Under the pieces are notes generated by a model. It did no database searches and was not told the DNA's origin. It was given only the letters and a program-made list of their open reading frames with translations. DNA of 64,000 nt from Trebonia kvetii (lineage in GTDB: Bacteria > Actinomycetota > Actinomycetes > Streptosporangiales > Streptosporangiaceae): assembly GCF_007827045.1 (NCBI RefSeq), contig NZ_RPFW01000002.1, forward strand, positions 1-64,000, given 5' to 3'. Shown here in pieces: positions 25,349-35,201 of the stretch. A program made the translations under genes and the position numbers. Positions within the stretch are counted from its first letter, which is position 1; each line of letters begins with the position of its first letter.

Positions 25349-26095
25349 TCATGCCGGCCCGGTGGCCGTTTCGGCTGCTTGAGGGGCCCTGGGTCGGCGG
25401 GTGCCGTCGGGTCGGTCGCTGGCCTGGCGGATGGCATGCACCAGTTCGGCCCGGGACACGCCTGCGGGGGGCGCTGGGCGCCATCCGGCGCGGAGCATGG
25501 CGCGGACCTCGGCCCGCAGCGGGTCGAGGGAGGCGGGCTTGGCCTCCATGGCGAGGTAGGCGCGGAAGGCGGGCAGCCAGTCGGGGTGCTGCGCGGCGGC
25601 CGCGCCGACCAGCATGGACGGGATCTCGCCATCGGGGTCGGCCGGGGTGCCTGACCACAGGGCCGTAAGGTACGCGTCCCACAGGAGGTGGTCGCTGAAC
25701 CAGGGGCGGAGCTCGGTGTCGCACCACTGCCCGAGGAGCCGGGCCCATTGCTGGCGCGGGTGGCCGGCGACGATCGCGGCGGCCTGGCACCCGGCGAGGA
25801 TGGCGAGGCTGAGCCCGCGCGCCGCTGCCGGGTTGGTTGTCATCGCGGCATCGCCGATGGCCAGCAGGCCGGCCAGGTCGCGGGCTTGCGGCCGGTACCG
25901 GTTGACCAGGCCGGCCCCGGCCCGGACCGGGCCGGTGGCCTGCGCCCGGTCCGGCCGGGTCCATGCGGCGCACCCGGGCAGGGCCCGGGCGGGGAATTGC
26001 CGGCCGGCCGGCAGCGACAGGGCCCCCGCCTGACCGGCGGCCAGAACCCCCGCCTGACCTGCGACCAGGGCCGCCCCCGCCAGATTGGCGAGCAC
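25349..26095 (-). pseudogene. FAD-dependent oxidoreductase, C-terminal part only
   Basis: The frame contains AGAGLVNRYRPQARDLAG, then LLAIGDAAMTTNPAAARGLS, the second FAD-binding motif (G-D-A-A-x-x-x-P...G) of geranylgeranyl-reductase/halogenase-type flavoproteins, and a helical C-terminus. The N-terminal dinucleotide-binding loop and first half are absent. Instead a low-complexity Ala/Gly stretch runs from the GTG at 26095. It is too short (248 of 400-plus aa) to bind FAD, so it is called a 5'-truncated gene. Confidence 0.65.
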
Positions 26096-26104
26096 AGCCT
26101 CCGG

Positions 26105-27016
26105 CTAACCGCCAAGGACGGTGATGAAGTCCCGGCTCCAGCCCAGGAGGTACTGGTCGGCGGGGCGGTGCTGGCCAGGCACCTTGGCCGTCAGCGGCCC
26201 GCCCGGCCGGGACGCGACGTCAAGCTGAACCCATTCCGGGTTGATGTCCAGTTCCATGCCGATCCGCGCGCCATGGTCGGCCAGCGCCTGGGCGAGGTCC
26301 TCGGGGCTGGCCGACATGCTCCCGGCGTAGAGCAGGTCGTCGGAGGCGTCCTCGCCGAGCGCGCTGCGTGCGACGTACTCGCCACCGCCGAGCGTCGCCC
26401 CCCACGCGTACCAGTCGGCGGCCGCCGCCGTCGGCTGCCCGTGCTTGACGAGCAGTTGCAGATTCTGGCGGACGCTGTACACCGCCTCTCCTCTGGCTGG
26501 CGCGCCGTAGCCCCAGGCGGCGATCCGGGCGCGCCCGGACCGGTCGATGATCAGGCTGGCGTACCCCGTCAGCAGCGGGCTGATGACATGCCCCTCCTGC
26601 TCGTAGCCGCCAGCGCCCACGGATAGCTTGAACCCGCCGTTGAAGGCGGCGAGCAGCTGTTTGCGTTCGGTGCCGCCTACGGCCGGGCTGGCCGTGACCA
26701 GGGCCGCCGAGAGCGCTGGATCCGCGCTGCCGGTGTGCAGCGCGTACCGGACCGGGCCGTGGAAGACCGCGACGGTCACCTTGGCGCCGTCGGCAGTACG
26801 CACCTGGTGCATAGTGACGTGCGGCACGGGCTTGGGCTTGGGCTTGGGCTTCGGGGTAGTCGTCGCGCTAGCGTGCCGTGTCGGCGTCGCGGACGGCGCG
26901 CTGGACGTCCCGGGCTTGCTGTTGGCGGCGGGTGCCGCGGCCGGGGTAGCAGTGCACGCCGTCGCCAGGCAGACCACCGCACCGACCACGAACATCAATC
27001 GCATGCGCGACAGCAT
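26105..27016 (-). CDS. Exported phosphodiester glycosidase-domain (NAGPA-like) protein
   Basis: A 303-aa protein. The N-terminus is a signal sequence ending LATAC, possibly a lipoprotein, then a Pro/Thr/Ser linker with KPKPKPKPVP. The domain has VTVAVFHGPVRYALHTGSAD, the diagnostic LLAAFNGGFKLSVGAGGYEQ, SLIIDRSGRARIAAWG and a C-terminal MELDINPEW. These fit the NAGPA/phosphodiester glycosidase family (DUF2233-type), found on cell walls and in phage. The four-fold GGGCTT repeat encoding the KP linker may vary in length. It is surface-located, with unknown substrate. Confidence 0.82.
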   Translation of the reverse strand: MLSRMRLMFVVGAVVCLATACTATPAAAPAANSKPGTSSAPSATPTRHASATTTPKPKPKPKPVPHVTMHQVRTADGAKVTVAVFHGPVRYALHTGSADPALSAALVTASPAVGGTERKQLLAAFNGGFKLSVGAGGYEQEGHVISPLLTGYASLIIDRSGRARIAAWGYGAPARGEAVYSVRQNLQLLVKHGQPTAAAADWYAWGATLGGGEYVARSALGEDASDDLLYAGSMSASPEDLAQALADHGARIGMELDINPEWVQLDVASRPGGPLTAKVPGQHRPADQYLLGWSRDFITVLGG

Positions 27017-27387
27017 AGGGACACGGTGTGACGGGACAGTGAAGGGGCTTGCGGCCGCGATGCCCGGCGCGCGCCGATCGGCGCGCCAGCCCGTTCGCCT
27101 TCGACCCGCGTGCCCGGCTCGGCGCCCCGCGCGCGTTCCCGCCCTGGGCAGCCGCCTCCCGCCGCCTGAGCTCCTCGATCAGCGACCCCATCCAGGTCTC
27201 CTTCCCCCCGTACACGACGGTAGAAAACCAAGCCGCCGATCAGACGATAGTCCGGCAAAACTGCTGGTCAGAAGTCCCTTCAGAAGAGCTGCACCCGTCG
27301 CCGATGCCGGCTCGCAGGACCAGTCATGCCGCGCACCCGTCCCGCCCGCCCTGGCGAGCCTGCACAGGATCCTGACAGTCTCGACCC
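27017..27387. other. Intergenic, about 370 bp, decayed sequence
   Basis: The minus strand near 27140-27190 reads MGSLIEELRRREAAA, which resembles the start of small actinobacterial coiled-coil proteins, but it runs into Arg/Gly-rich sequence. I do not call a gene. Confidence 0.35.
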
Positions 27388-27782
27388 ATGCAGCCTGTGC
27401 TTCAGTACGTCGTCGCGGTAAACCGTTCCGGTGCCCGACCTTGACCGCGCAATGGCCTTCTACCGCGGCGTGCTCGGTCACCAGCTGATCTGCCGCAACG
27501 AAGCGACCGGGGCAGGCGGGGCTCCGAACCCCCGGATCAGACACCGAGATCGTGCTGACCACGCGGCAAGCTTACGAGCCGGACTGGAAGCTTGCTTCCG
27601 CCGACGCGGCCGCCGCGGTGTTCGCCGCTAACGGCGGGAGGGTGCTCGCCGGGCCCATGGACATCTCGATCGGCCGGCCCGCTATCGAGAAGGACCCCTT
27701 CGGCAACCGCCTCGTGCTGCTCGACTCGACGAAAAGCACCTACGACACTGACGAATCCAGCGCGGTCACCGGCGTCTCGTGA
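27388..27782 (+). pseudogene. VOC/glyoxalase family protein, two frameshifts
   Basis: The ATG at 27388 begins MQPVLQYVVAV. An extra base near 27421 moves the frame to VPDLDRAMAFYRGVLGHQLI. A second extra base near 27508 moves it to TEIVLTTRQAYEPDW, then ANGGRVLAGPMDISIGR and DPFGNRLVLLD, stopping at 27782. Repaired, it is a normal VOC domain of about 130 aa with P-D-L-x-R-A-x-x-F-Y and D-P-x-G-N. Both breaks are single-base gains in short runs. Confidence 0.85.
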
Positions 27783-28079
27783 CCAACTGGGCCATACGGC
27801 CCGGGCAGCATCTCGCACGCTGCGCAGAACCGCTTACCCAGCGAGCTCGTCAGCCTGCACCCGGCTGACCGGCGGTCGCGCGGCAGAAGCTCAGCCCCGG
27901 CAGGCAGTCCCCTCCAGATGGGTCGCCAGGCTGGGGCCAGCCACCCGAACCGCCGTTCGGTTCGTGTGCGGCATTTACGGAGGTGAGCTGGTCAGGCGCG
28001 CGGAACAGGTCGATCTGGCCTGGTGACGCGAGTTCTGTGCGTCTGCCTGCGAACTGTAAGGGTGGTGCCGCCTGCGGGC

Positions 28080-29315
28080 TTATGCAGGGCTGGCCGGATC
28101 GTCAGCGTCTTCGGGCTGGGTGATCCACGCTGAGAAGACCGGCAAGCCGTGCCACGGGGTGGGCTGAGGGGTATGCCGTCCGGGATGATGGCCTTGGTCG
28201 GCGGTGACGGCGACGACAGCGTAGGGCTGGCAGAAGCGCAGTTCTGCGGTCCGCATCAGACCAGGCCGGGTCCTCGGCAGGCTCGCCGCCATTGCCATTG
28301 CCGTTACCGCTGCTGCTTCGAACCCGGTCCGGCTGTAGCGGGCGACTGCGGCCTGCCGGGCCTCCCACGCGAACTCGTCCAGCCCGGCCAGTGCTGCCAC
28401 GGTGGCCGCGGCCGTCCCGAAGCCGAGCTCGGGGTGCCTGCTCAGGTCATGCGTGCTGTCCGCTGACCAGGCCGGCAGCACCGCGGTGCAGCGCTCCTCA
28501 CGGCCATCGGGCGAGGCGGTCTGCACCTGCTGCTCGCTGATCTCCCACAGCGGCGCCGCGCGGAGCGGCACGGTGAATAGCGAGCGCCTGGCCACCGGGC
28601 CGCCTGTGGCGATGGCGCTGGCCAGCCGGCAGGCGGCGGCAAGCACATCAGCGGGGGGCACGCCGGGCAGCGCGGCGACCGAGGTGACCAGCAGGCCATC
28701 CCGCGCCCAGGCCGTGTGCACAACGACGTCGCCGGCCTGGTCGTCGGCAGTGATGAACTGGGCGTGCCCCCAGCCACGCCGCGGCGTGCGCAGCACCCGG
28801 CTCAGGGTGCCGACCCAGGCACTGTCCGGGCCGAGCGCGGACGCGGGCGCCACGTCGAACGGCTGCGCCCATGAGATCTTCGTGGCCAGCGCCGTGGCCA
28901 GCACGAGCATGGTTTCGTCCGTCAGCTTGACCGGGAACCTCTCGATGAGCCCCAGGGTGCTGCGGCGCGCCCAGTCATCCAGCGCTGCCTGACCAGGCAG
29001 CGCGCCGGCCTCCACCGCAGCGGGCAGGCTGGCCAGCCACCGCGACAGCGCCTCGGCCTGCACGTCCTCGCGTCGCCACACCCCGCCCGCCGCCGCGACC
29101 AGCGGATGCGGCACTGACAACAGCCCGCTCGCCGCCGCCGCCGCTTGCTCCACATCCAAGCCGAGGACCTCAGCCAACTCGGCCCGCGCCGCCCCGCTAC
29201 TGGCCGGACCGCACAACGCCAGCAGCAGCCATGCGCCAAGCGGTGACGCCACATGATGACACTCACCCGCGGCCCGGTGCAGCACCCGCGCATAACTCGC
29301 CACCGCCGCCGTCAT
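28080..29315 (-). CDS. Serpin-family protein
   Basis: A 411-aa protein with serpin features: helices with SPLGAWLLLALCGPASSGA (cf. the SP-x-S-x-x-x-x-L-x-x-x-x-x-G-A start), LATALATKISWAQPFDV (the strand-5A region, where others read N-A-x-x-F-x-x-x-W), the hinge FEAAAVTAMAMAA and a C-terminal CQPYAVVAVTADQ ... GLPVFSAWI matching the F-x-x-P-F...F-x-G-x-V end. If it folds as a serpin, it would trap a protease through the reactive loop after the hinge. No signal peptide is visible. The ATG at 29315 lacks a ribosome site. An uncharacterised serpin-like fold is the alternative. Confidence 0.7.
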   Translation of the reverse strand: MTAAVASYARVLHRAAGECHHVASPLGAWLLLALCGPASSGAARAELAEVLGLDVEQAAAAASGLLSVPHPLVAAAGGVWRREDVQAEALSRWLASLPAAVEAGALPGQAALDDWARRSTLGLIERFPVKLTDETMLVLATALATKISWAQPFDVAPASALGPDSAWVGTLSRVLRTPRRGWGHAQFITADDQAGDVVVHTAWARDGLLVTSVAALPGVPPADVLAAACRLASAIATGGPVARRSLFTVPLRAAPLWEISEQQVQTASPDGREERCTAVLPAWSADSTHDLSRHPELGFGTAAATVAALAGLDEFAWEARQAAVARYSRTGFEAAAVTAMAMAASLPRTRPGLMRTAELRFCQPYAVVAVTADQGHHPGRHTPQPTPWHGLPVFSAWITQPEDADDPASPA

Positions 29316-29692
29316 GTCTGTCAACGAAGTACCCACCCACCACAGGGTGCCGCAAAACCCTGCCGCACGCACCTTCCAGCCGCCCTCACCAGGACGCAGT
29401 CCGGCGAACGGGGCAAGCTCAGAACGGAGGGTTCTGCACGCATGGACCGCACATCGGTAGGCCCTTCTGGCGTCGGAATAATCGGCGTTACGCGCGTTCT
29501 AGCCTCGGCTGCCTTCTTACGTTCAGTAACCGGCCCAGGACCACGTCGATCTTCTGCATGCTGGGTTTCGTATCGCGGTTGCGACGGTGGCATGCGATCT
29601 CACCCGCGGGACATCCGGCACGACCTGGGCGGCATGGGCAGGGCAGGAGCGGTACGGGCTGCTCCACACGCCCTGCCGGTAGGATTTCGGGT
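29316..29692. other. Intergenic, about 375 bp, no gene seen
   Basis: No frame shows a recognisable family between the divergent serpin gene and the broken metallophosphoesterase. Confidence 0.5.
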
Positions 29693-30526
29693 GTGGCCGC
29701 CACGCGCGTGATCCTGGTGTCAGACACGCATCTGTCTGCGTCAGCGCCGCAAGCGCAGGCCAACTGGGACGCTGTGCTCGGCTACGTCAGCGCCTGCGCT
29801 CCTGACCTGGTCATTCACCTTGGGGATCTGAGCCTGGACGGGGCAGCAACGCCGCGGACTTGCGTTACGGCCGTGCCCAGCTCGACCGGCTGCCGGCGCG
29901 GTGGCGTGCGGTTCCCGGCAACCATGACATTGGAGACAACCCGTGGCCGGGTGCTCCGGCAGGCAGTGCCGTGGACGCCGCTCGCCGTCAGCGGTGGCTG
30001 GACACAGTCGGCGCCGACCACTGGCTGGTACAGGCCGGCGGCTGGATTGTCCTGGGGGTCAACGCGCAGCTGCTAGGTTCTGGCCTGGAGGCCGAGGCCG
30101 CGCAGTGGTCGTGGCTCGGCGAGCAGGCCGGCAGGCATTGCGGCGGCCAACCGGTTGCGCTTATCACGCCAAGCCCGTAACCGCGCCCGGCCCGGAGCTC
30201 GCGGCCGGACCGCCCTACCGCTTCTGGCCGACGCCCGCCCGCATTCGGCTCGCCCGGCTGTTCGGCGGAACGCCGCCCGCATTGGTGATCAGCGGCCACG
30301 TCCACCAGTACCGCCTGCTGTGCCTCGACGGCACTGATCACCTGTGGGTGCCGACAACCTGGGCAGTGCTTCCCGACCACGTGCAGCCGGTGCTCGGAGC
30401 CAAGCGGTGCGGGATCGCGTCACTCTCACTCGCCCCGGAAAGGTACAAGAACAGCAGCTAATCGAGACCCCTGGCCTTGAACAGCTCACCGTGACCATCG
30501 ACCTACCCGACCCCTACCACAGCTGA
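29693..30526 (+). pseudogene. Calcineurin-like metallophosphoesterase, three frameshifts
   Basis: From GTG 29693 one frame has VILVSDTHLSASA and DLVIHLGDLSLDG. The next has RWRAVPGNHDIGDNPW through WIVLGVNAQLLGSGLE. A third has FGGTPPALVISGHVHQYRL. The C-terminal end (LEQLTVTIDLPDPY) is in a further frame, ending at 30526. All phosphoesterase motifs (D-x-H, GD, GNHD, GHxH) survive but are split among frames, near 29847, 30165 and 30430. The gene is inactive if the sequence is right. Confidence 0.85.
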
Positions 30527-30624
30527 CCAGCCACGCCGCTCATGCCGGGAGTCGTGCCCGCCGGCTCGGGCGGCCCGGGACGGCTGGTACCTGCCCTCAT
30601 GTTCGTCGTGTCACGATGAGGGAC

Positions 30625-31094
30625 ATGCGCACCCAGAAATTCGGCGGCACAGCCACCGCTGGTCCTCGCGGCAGCCTGGGTCATCGCAGTTCCGTTTACC
30701 GGATGAGGTATGGGGTGCCAAAGCCGGGCATCCGGTAGGCGGGACAGTCAACGGCTGGCGGTTCCGCGGGACGGTAGCGCCGGGCGGCAGCGGCTGGGCC
30801 TTCACCGTGGGCCCGGCGTGGGTACGCGATTCCGGGCTTTCAGCCGACGGCGATGTACTCATTGAACTGGAACCGGAAGGCCCGCAACGCGACGATCTGG
30901 CCGACGATGTCCGCGCTGCGCTGGAGGACAGCCCCGCTGCGGCGGCGTTCTTTGACACGCTGCCGCAGTACTACCGCAAGGCCTACCTCCGCTGGGTCGA
31001 CGCCACAACCCGCCGGCCGGAGGTACACGCAGCGCGCATCGCTGAGGTTGTGCGACTGCCCGCGACCGGGATCAAGGAACGGCCGCGGTCATGA
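30625..31094 (+). pseudogene. DUF1905/YdeI family gene, frameshifted
   Basis: The ATG at 30625 starts MRTQKFGGTATAGP. VIAVPFT follows in a second frame and DEVWGAKAGHPVGGTVNGWR in a third. It continues through ELEPEGPQRDDLADDVRAAL to FDTLPQYYRKAYLRWVDATT and stops at 31094. The beta-barrel DUF1905 part plus the YdeI C-terminal helix (Y-R-K-x-Y-x-x-W-x-x-x-A) are clear. Two single- or double-base changes near 30682 and 30703 break the start. A shorter start at GTG 30807 would lack the barrel. Confidence 0.75.
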
Positions 31095-31247
31095 CCGGAA
31101 GGTCAGCCGCGCGGCTGGTTCGCTGGCTGCGCACTCCTGCTCGACCGTGCCCTGGAAGTCTTACCTGACCCTGCGAGGCCGCTGGTAGGTAGGCCGCTAC
31201 AGTGCCGACTACCCCGTGCTCCCGCTCATCGGCCGACACTTCCTGCC

Positions 31248-33016
31248 TCACTTCGCCACCTCGACCGCGATGGTGGCCGAAGGCGCGGGGATGTAGTTGA
31301 CCGATCCGGTGTAGGTGGCCTGGAAGAGGTAGCCACCCGGCTTGAGCTGCTTGGCGGTCAGGTGGCAGCTGCCGGTCCCGTGCACGGCCTTGATGATGCA
31401 CACGGTGGTGCGGCCCGCGGTGATGTCGACCTTCCCGGTGGGGGTGCCCTTTGGCGAGGTCAGCTGGACGGTGACATGCCCAGCCTGCTCCTTGCCGTAG
31501 GTCAGGCCGGTGTTGACGACTGACAGGTGGACCATCGCCTGAGTTGCCAGGTTCACGACGAAGGGCTCGTAGACCTTTGCCTTGTTCAGGTAGGTGCCCG
31601 CACCGGAGCAGTAGCCGGTGGCGGTGCAGGACACCGCGTCGACTTCCGCCTCGCTCTTGCCCCCGCTGAGCAGCGGCAGGCCGTGCAGCCCGATCGCGTA
31701 CTGCCAGCCGGAGGCGGTCTTGACGTCCAGGAAGGGCTGGCGGCCCGCCGTTGTCTCCCGGTACTCGCCGCCGACCGCGCAGTAGGCGCTGACCGAGCAG
31801 GAGATGACCGGCGCGGGGTTCTCCGTGATACCCGTGTTGCCCAGCTTGGCCGCCCCGAGGACGGGGCCGGGCGCGAACGCGGTGCTGTTCTCGCTCTCCT
31901 CGGTGAACGCGGTCGCGGTGCTGCTCCCGGTGCTGTAGCAGGTGTCCCGGACCGGGACCTTTACGCAGGAGACCGAGCTGAGCTGGTAGTCGCTGCTCTG
32001 CGCCGGCATCGCGGTCGGCGGGAGCCAGGTCCCGTTGCTCTCGACCGCCAGGAACGAGCCGCTGCTCGTGGCCGTGGCGGTCCGCCCGACAACGGTGCAG
32101 TCGCCAGCCGACGGGCACGAGATGCTCTCCGCCGCGGTGCGCTTCGCGTGCAGGGTGGCCAGGCCGGGTATCTCCACGGCGAAAGCGGCCCAACTGCCCT
32201 TAATCTGTTGGAGGAGGATGCCTTGGGAGACGTTGGCCGAGGCACCGGTCCCGCCGATCTCCGTGTAGCTCTCCCCGACGGCGAGGCAGTCGCTCGCCGC
32301 AGGGCACGAGACCGAGGTGATGACGTTGCCCGGCCTGGCGATCTCGGTCGGCAAGGCGAATGTTCGAGGCGGCTCCCAGGTGCCCTTGCTCTCGGCGACG
32401 GCCAGCGGCAACCGCTTGCCGCTGTGCACTTGGCCGGCCGTGCCGGCCGCCGCGCAATAACCGCCAGCCGAGCATGAGACGACGGTGAGTTGCCCTCCGT
32501 AGACGCCGATCATGTGCGCCTTGCCCCAGGTCCCGTTCTGCTCGAGGACGACGAGACCGTCCGTGCTCTTGTCCCTGCCCGACTCGAACCAACCGGCGGC
32601 CGCGCAGTCGCCCGCCGCCCAGCAGGACACCGCGTCGAGGCGGCCCTGCCCCCCGGTCGCCACCAGGCCCTTAATCCCGGGCACAGCCCGGGCCGGCTGC
32701 CAGACCCCGGCCACCTCGTTGGCTGTGAACGGCAGCCCGCCGCCCACGTCATACGAGCCGACCGCGGCGCAGTTGCCCGGCGACGCGCACGACAGGCCGC
32801 CGATCGTGGCCCCCTTAGCGCCGAGCTCGTCGAGGCCGCTCAGGGGAAACGCGTAGCTCAAGGTCCCGCCCGGTTCGGTCGGCTCGGCGGCTGAGGCGGC
32901 CGGCCGGGCCGTCGTGGACCCGCGGTCATCGCAATGCCACCGGTGACTCCTGCTCCGGTGACGACAGTGGCGGCGATAGCCAGCACTGTCCTGAATTTCA
33001 GCGCCAATGCTCTCAA
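31248..33016 (-). pseudogene. Secreted Cys-repeat protein with Ig-like tail, signal peptide out of frame
   Basis: The main frame (to 31248, 537 aa) holds nine or so repeats built on V-S-C-x4-5-D/Y-C-x-A-x-G (e.g. VSCWAAGDCAAAGW, VSCPAASDCLAVGES, ISCPSAGDCTVVGRT). It ends with an Ig-like domain (TPTGKVDITAGRTTVC, GGYLFQATYTGS). The signal peptide (LALKFRTVLAIAATVVTGAG) lies just upstream in another frame, from TTG 33016 with AGGAG. A single-base change near 32920 would rejoin them as TTARPAASAAEPTEPGG. The repeats suggest a disulfide-paired beta-propeller outside the cell. Without the frame repair the product cannot be exported. Confidence 0.75.
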
Positions 33017-33261
33017 CTCACGTGCTCCTCGCAAGACTTGTGTGTTACCTGAATCCCCGGCTGTTGGACAGTCGGCCGAGCGGACCGGTTGTCTCACGGG
33101 TTAGCTGGCCCATCATGGAGACAGTTGCGATTACGTGCTCCTGATCACGGTCCTGGCTTGAGCGTCCAGGGATGACGCGCAGTGCCGTGCGCGCCGATTC
33201 GGCGGGGAGCGGCTGGGTGATCGCTAGTGTCCTGACCCGATATTGGGTTGGCAGCTGCAGA

Positions 33262-33292
33262 GGGGGCAGATCCTCTCATCGGATCTGCCCCC
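33262..33292 (-). terminator. Hairpin terminator of the GNAT gene
   Basis: A perfect 12-bp stem (GGGGGCAGATCC at 33262-33273 with 33281-33292) and a 7-nt loop, 8 nt beyond the stop at 33300. Confidence 0.75.
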
Positions 33293-33299
33293 AATGCTG

Positions 33300-33860
33300 T
33301 CAGTCCTCGTGGACGGCGGGCAGTTCCTTGTAGTAGCGAACCAGCGGGAGCGGGGTGAAGCCGGCCTTCTCGTACGTGTGGCGGGCCGGGGCGTGGCCGG
33401 GATCGCCTCCAGTCCCGAGCTGGACGAGCTTGACGCCGGCGGCGCTGATCCAGTCGAACGCGTAGGCAAGCAGCGCACTGCCGATGCCCCGGTTCTGCTG
33501 ATCCGGGTCGACGGCGATCATCTCGATTTCCGCGCTGTCCGGATCGTTGTGGAATGCCACGGCCGCGAATCCCGCTGGCCGGGCATCGACCTCGGCCACC
33601 CAGACCGTCATGTTCTCGTCCCGGCACACTTCCTCGACAGCGCGGGCCTGGCCTGCAGCCCAGTCCGGGTAAACGAGCCGGTTCAAGCGAGGGCCGAGCA
33701 CGCCGGCCATCGACTCGTAGACCGGCTGCCAGGCCCGGAGCGACAACGCCACGATCGGCGCGATGTCGGCGTCGAGCTGCGGGCGGATGATGAACGGGGC
33801 GGGCGCGGAAGCAGGCGCCGGCTCATGGACGGCAGGCTGAGGTGACTGCTGATTGATCAT
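33300..33860 (-). CDS. GNAT family N-acetyltransferase
   Basis: A 186-aa acetyltransferase: FIIRPQLDADIAPIVALSLR, WVAEVDARPAGFAAVAFHND, then EIEMIAVDPDQQNRGIGSAL with the Q-x-x-G-x-G acetyl-CoA loop, and an N/T-x-x-A-x-x-x-Y-E-K-x-G-F end. The first 20 residues are a Pro/Ala-rich leader. GGAGA lies upstream of the ATG at 33860. It acetylates an unknown amine. A strong hairpin ends the transcript. Confidence 0.9.
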   Translation of the reverse strand: MINQQSPQPAVHEPAPASAPAPFIIRPQLDADIAPIVALSLRAWQPVYESMAGVLGPRLNRLVYPDWAAGQARAVEEVCRDENMTVWVAEVDARPAGFAAVAFHNDPDSAEIEMIAVDPDQQNRGIGSALLAYAFDWISAAGVKLVQLGTGGDPGHAPARHTYEKAGFTPLPLVRYYKELPAVHED

Positions 33861-34159
33861 GATTGTTCTCCGTTGCGATCACGGCCGATAGCACCCTGCC
33901 GAAGGGCGGGTGAACTTGCACGGTGACGCGGCGGACGAAGTGCCCGTTGCGTTAGGCGCAGCGGGTGCGGCTGACCGCGAAGCGGCCCAGCCCGGAGTTC
34001 ATGATCACCCGGGCAGGCTACCAAGCCTCCGGGTGCTTGTCACAAGGCTTTCGGTCCCAGCGTCCTGAGCCGGTGATGCGCTGGCGAAAGCGCCCAGCGA
34101 CGCGCGTCCGGCATGCGCACGACACAAGTCGCCGGCAGCGCTTTCCGTCTGCGTGCCGG

Positions 34160-34516
34160 ATGGACAATGGACTGGTGATCGAGGTTGACCCAGCGCGCTT
34201 CGAGGAGATGGTCGCCTCGGTGCTGGACGGACTACCGGAGGACCTAGGACGGCTCATGAGCAACGTCGCCATCACGGTCGAGCACCGCGCGGGGCCGCCC
34301 GGCCTGCTGGGGCTCTACGAGGGCGTCTCCTTGACCAGCAGGACGACCGGGTACGCCGGGGTCCTGCCCGACCGGATCACCATCTACCGCCAGGCGATCT
34401 GCTCGATCTGCCAGACCGAGCAGGAGGTCGCCGGGCAGGTCCACAAGACCGTCATTCACGAGGTCGCACACCACTTCGGGATCGATGACCGGCGCCTGCG
34501 CGAACTGGGCTGGTGA
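34160..34516 (+). CDS. Minimal zincin metallopeptidase family protein
   Basis: A 118-aa protein: VIEVDPARFEEMVASVLDGL, PEDLGRLMSNVAITVEHRAG, ITIYRQAICSICQ, then the zinc site TVIHEVAHHFGIDDRRLREL (H-E-x-x-H-x-x-G-x-x-D/H). This is the small zinicin-like metallopeptidase family (DUF1025-type) common in actinobacteria; activity is unproven for most. The ATG at 34160 is chosen; GTG 34175 also fits the family start. It is cytoplasmic and a single gene. Confidence 0.88.
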   Translation: MDNGLVIEVDPARFEEMVASVLDGLPEDLGRLMSNVAITVEHRAGPPGLLGLYEGVSLTSRTTGYAGVLPDRITIYRQAICSICQTEQEVAGQVHKTVIHEVAHHFGIDDRRLRELGW

Positions 34517-34683
34517 CACCGCAGACCACGACCACGACCCGCGACCAGGCAAGTGCGCGTGAACCGCCTTATTGGGGGGTTGGTTAATGACTGGCATTTG
34601 TTTCACTCATTACAGAACGAGCTGATCTGCGTACGCCGGGATCTCTTGCGATCGGCCTGTACCTGCAGCCGTTGTCCGGTATC

Positions 34684-34950
34684 TCAGCCGGCCACGCTGA
34701 CCCCTGCGCTCCTGAGTGCCTCGAGCAAGGGCTGTAGTTGTTCGTAGGCCGGCTCATCGACCGGGAGGGAATTGTCTATGCCGGCCTGTCTGAGGACGAC
34801 GTTGCGATTGCCGTGCTTGTCGGGGCCGGAAACGGTCACGGACAGGAGCTTCACATGGAAGCGCCGTACCGAGCCCCCGAAGACTTCAAGGACGCGGCCA
34901 TCGAAAGCGACAATGCGGTTCGGCCCGGCACCGACTTCGAGCAGATCCAT
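34684..34950 (-). CDS. Hypothetical protein, 88 aa, PH-like strand pattern
   Basis: A protein of 88 aa: MDLLEVGAGPNRIVAFDGRV, FGGSVRRFHVKLLSVTVSGP, NVVLRQAGIDNSLPVDEPAY, then a C-terminal helix EQLQPLLEALRSAGVSV. The pattern of beta strands ending in one amphipathic helix is that of a small PH-like domain, but no named family was recognised. The ATG at 34950 is the only start within the coherent part; upstream sequence is incoherent. Confidence 0.6.
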   Translation of the reverse strand: MDLLEVGAGPNRIVAFDGRVLEVFGGSVRRFHVKLLSVTVSGPDKHGNRNVVLRQAGIDNSLPVDEPAYEQLQPLLEALRSAGVSVAG

Positions 34951-35201
34951 GACGGCGAAGGTAGCAGTGGCCAGAAGACTCGCCACAGCCGCCCGGCATG
35001 GACGGCGCACCGCCGAGCCTGTCTGTATCGGCGGCTCGAAGCTGTTAGTTCCCTGTGTGGCCGCACGCTGGTAGACAGGCCCGAGCTTGTAATCCTCGAT
35101 CACCAGGTAGAGCGCGGCCACATTAGAGCATGGCCAACCCACATTACGGCGGGTAATATCCGCTGGCCGGGGGTGCTCGTCGATCCTGAGTGCGCGGGCG
35201 G

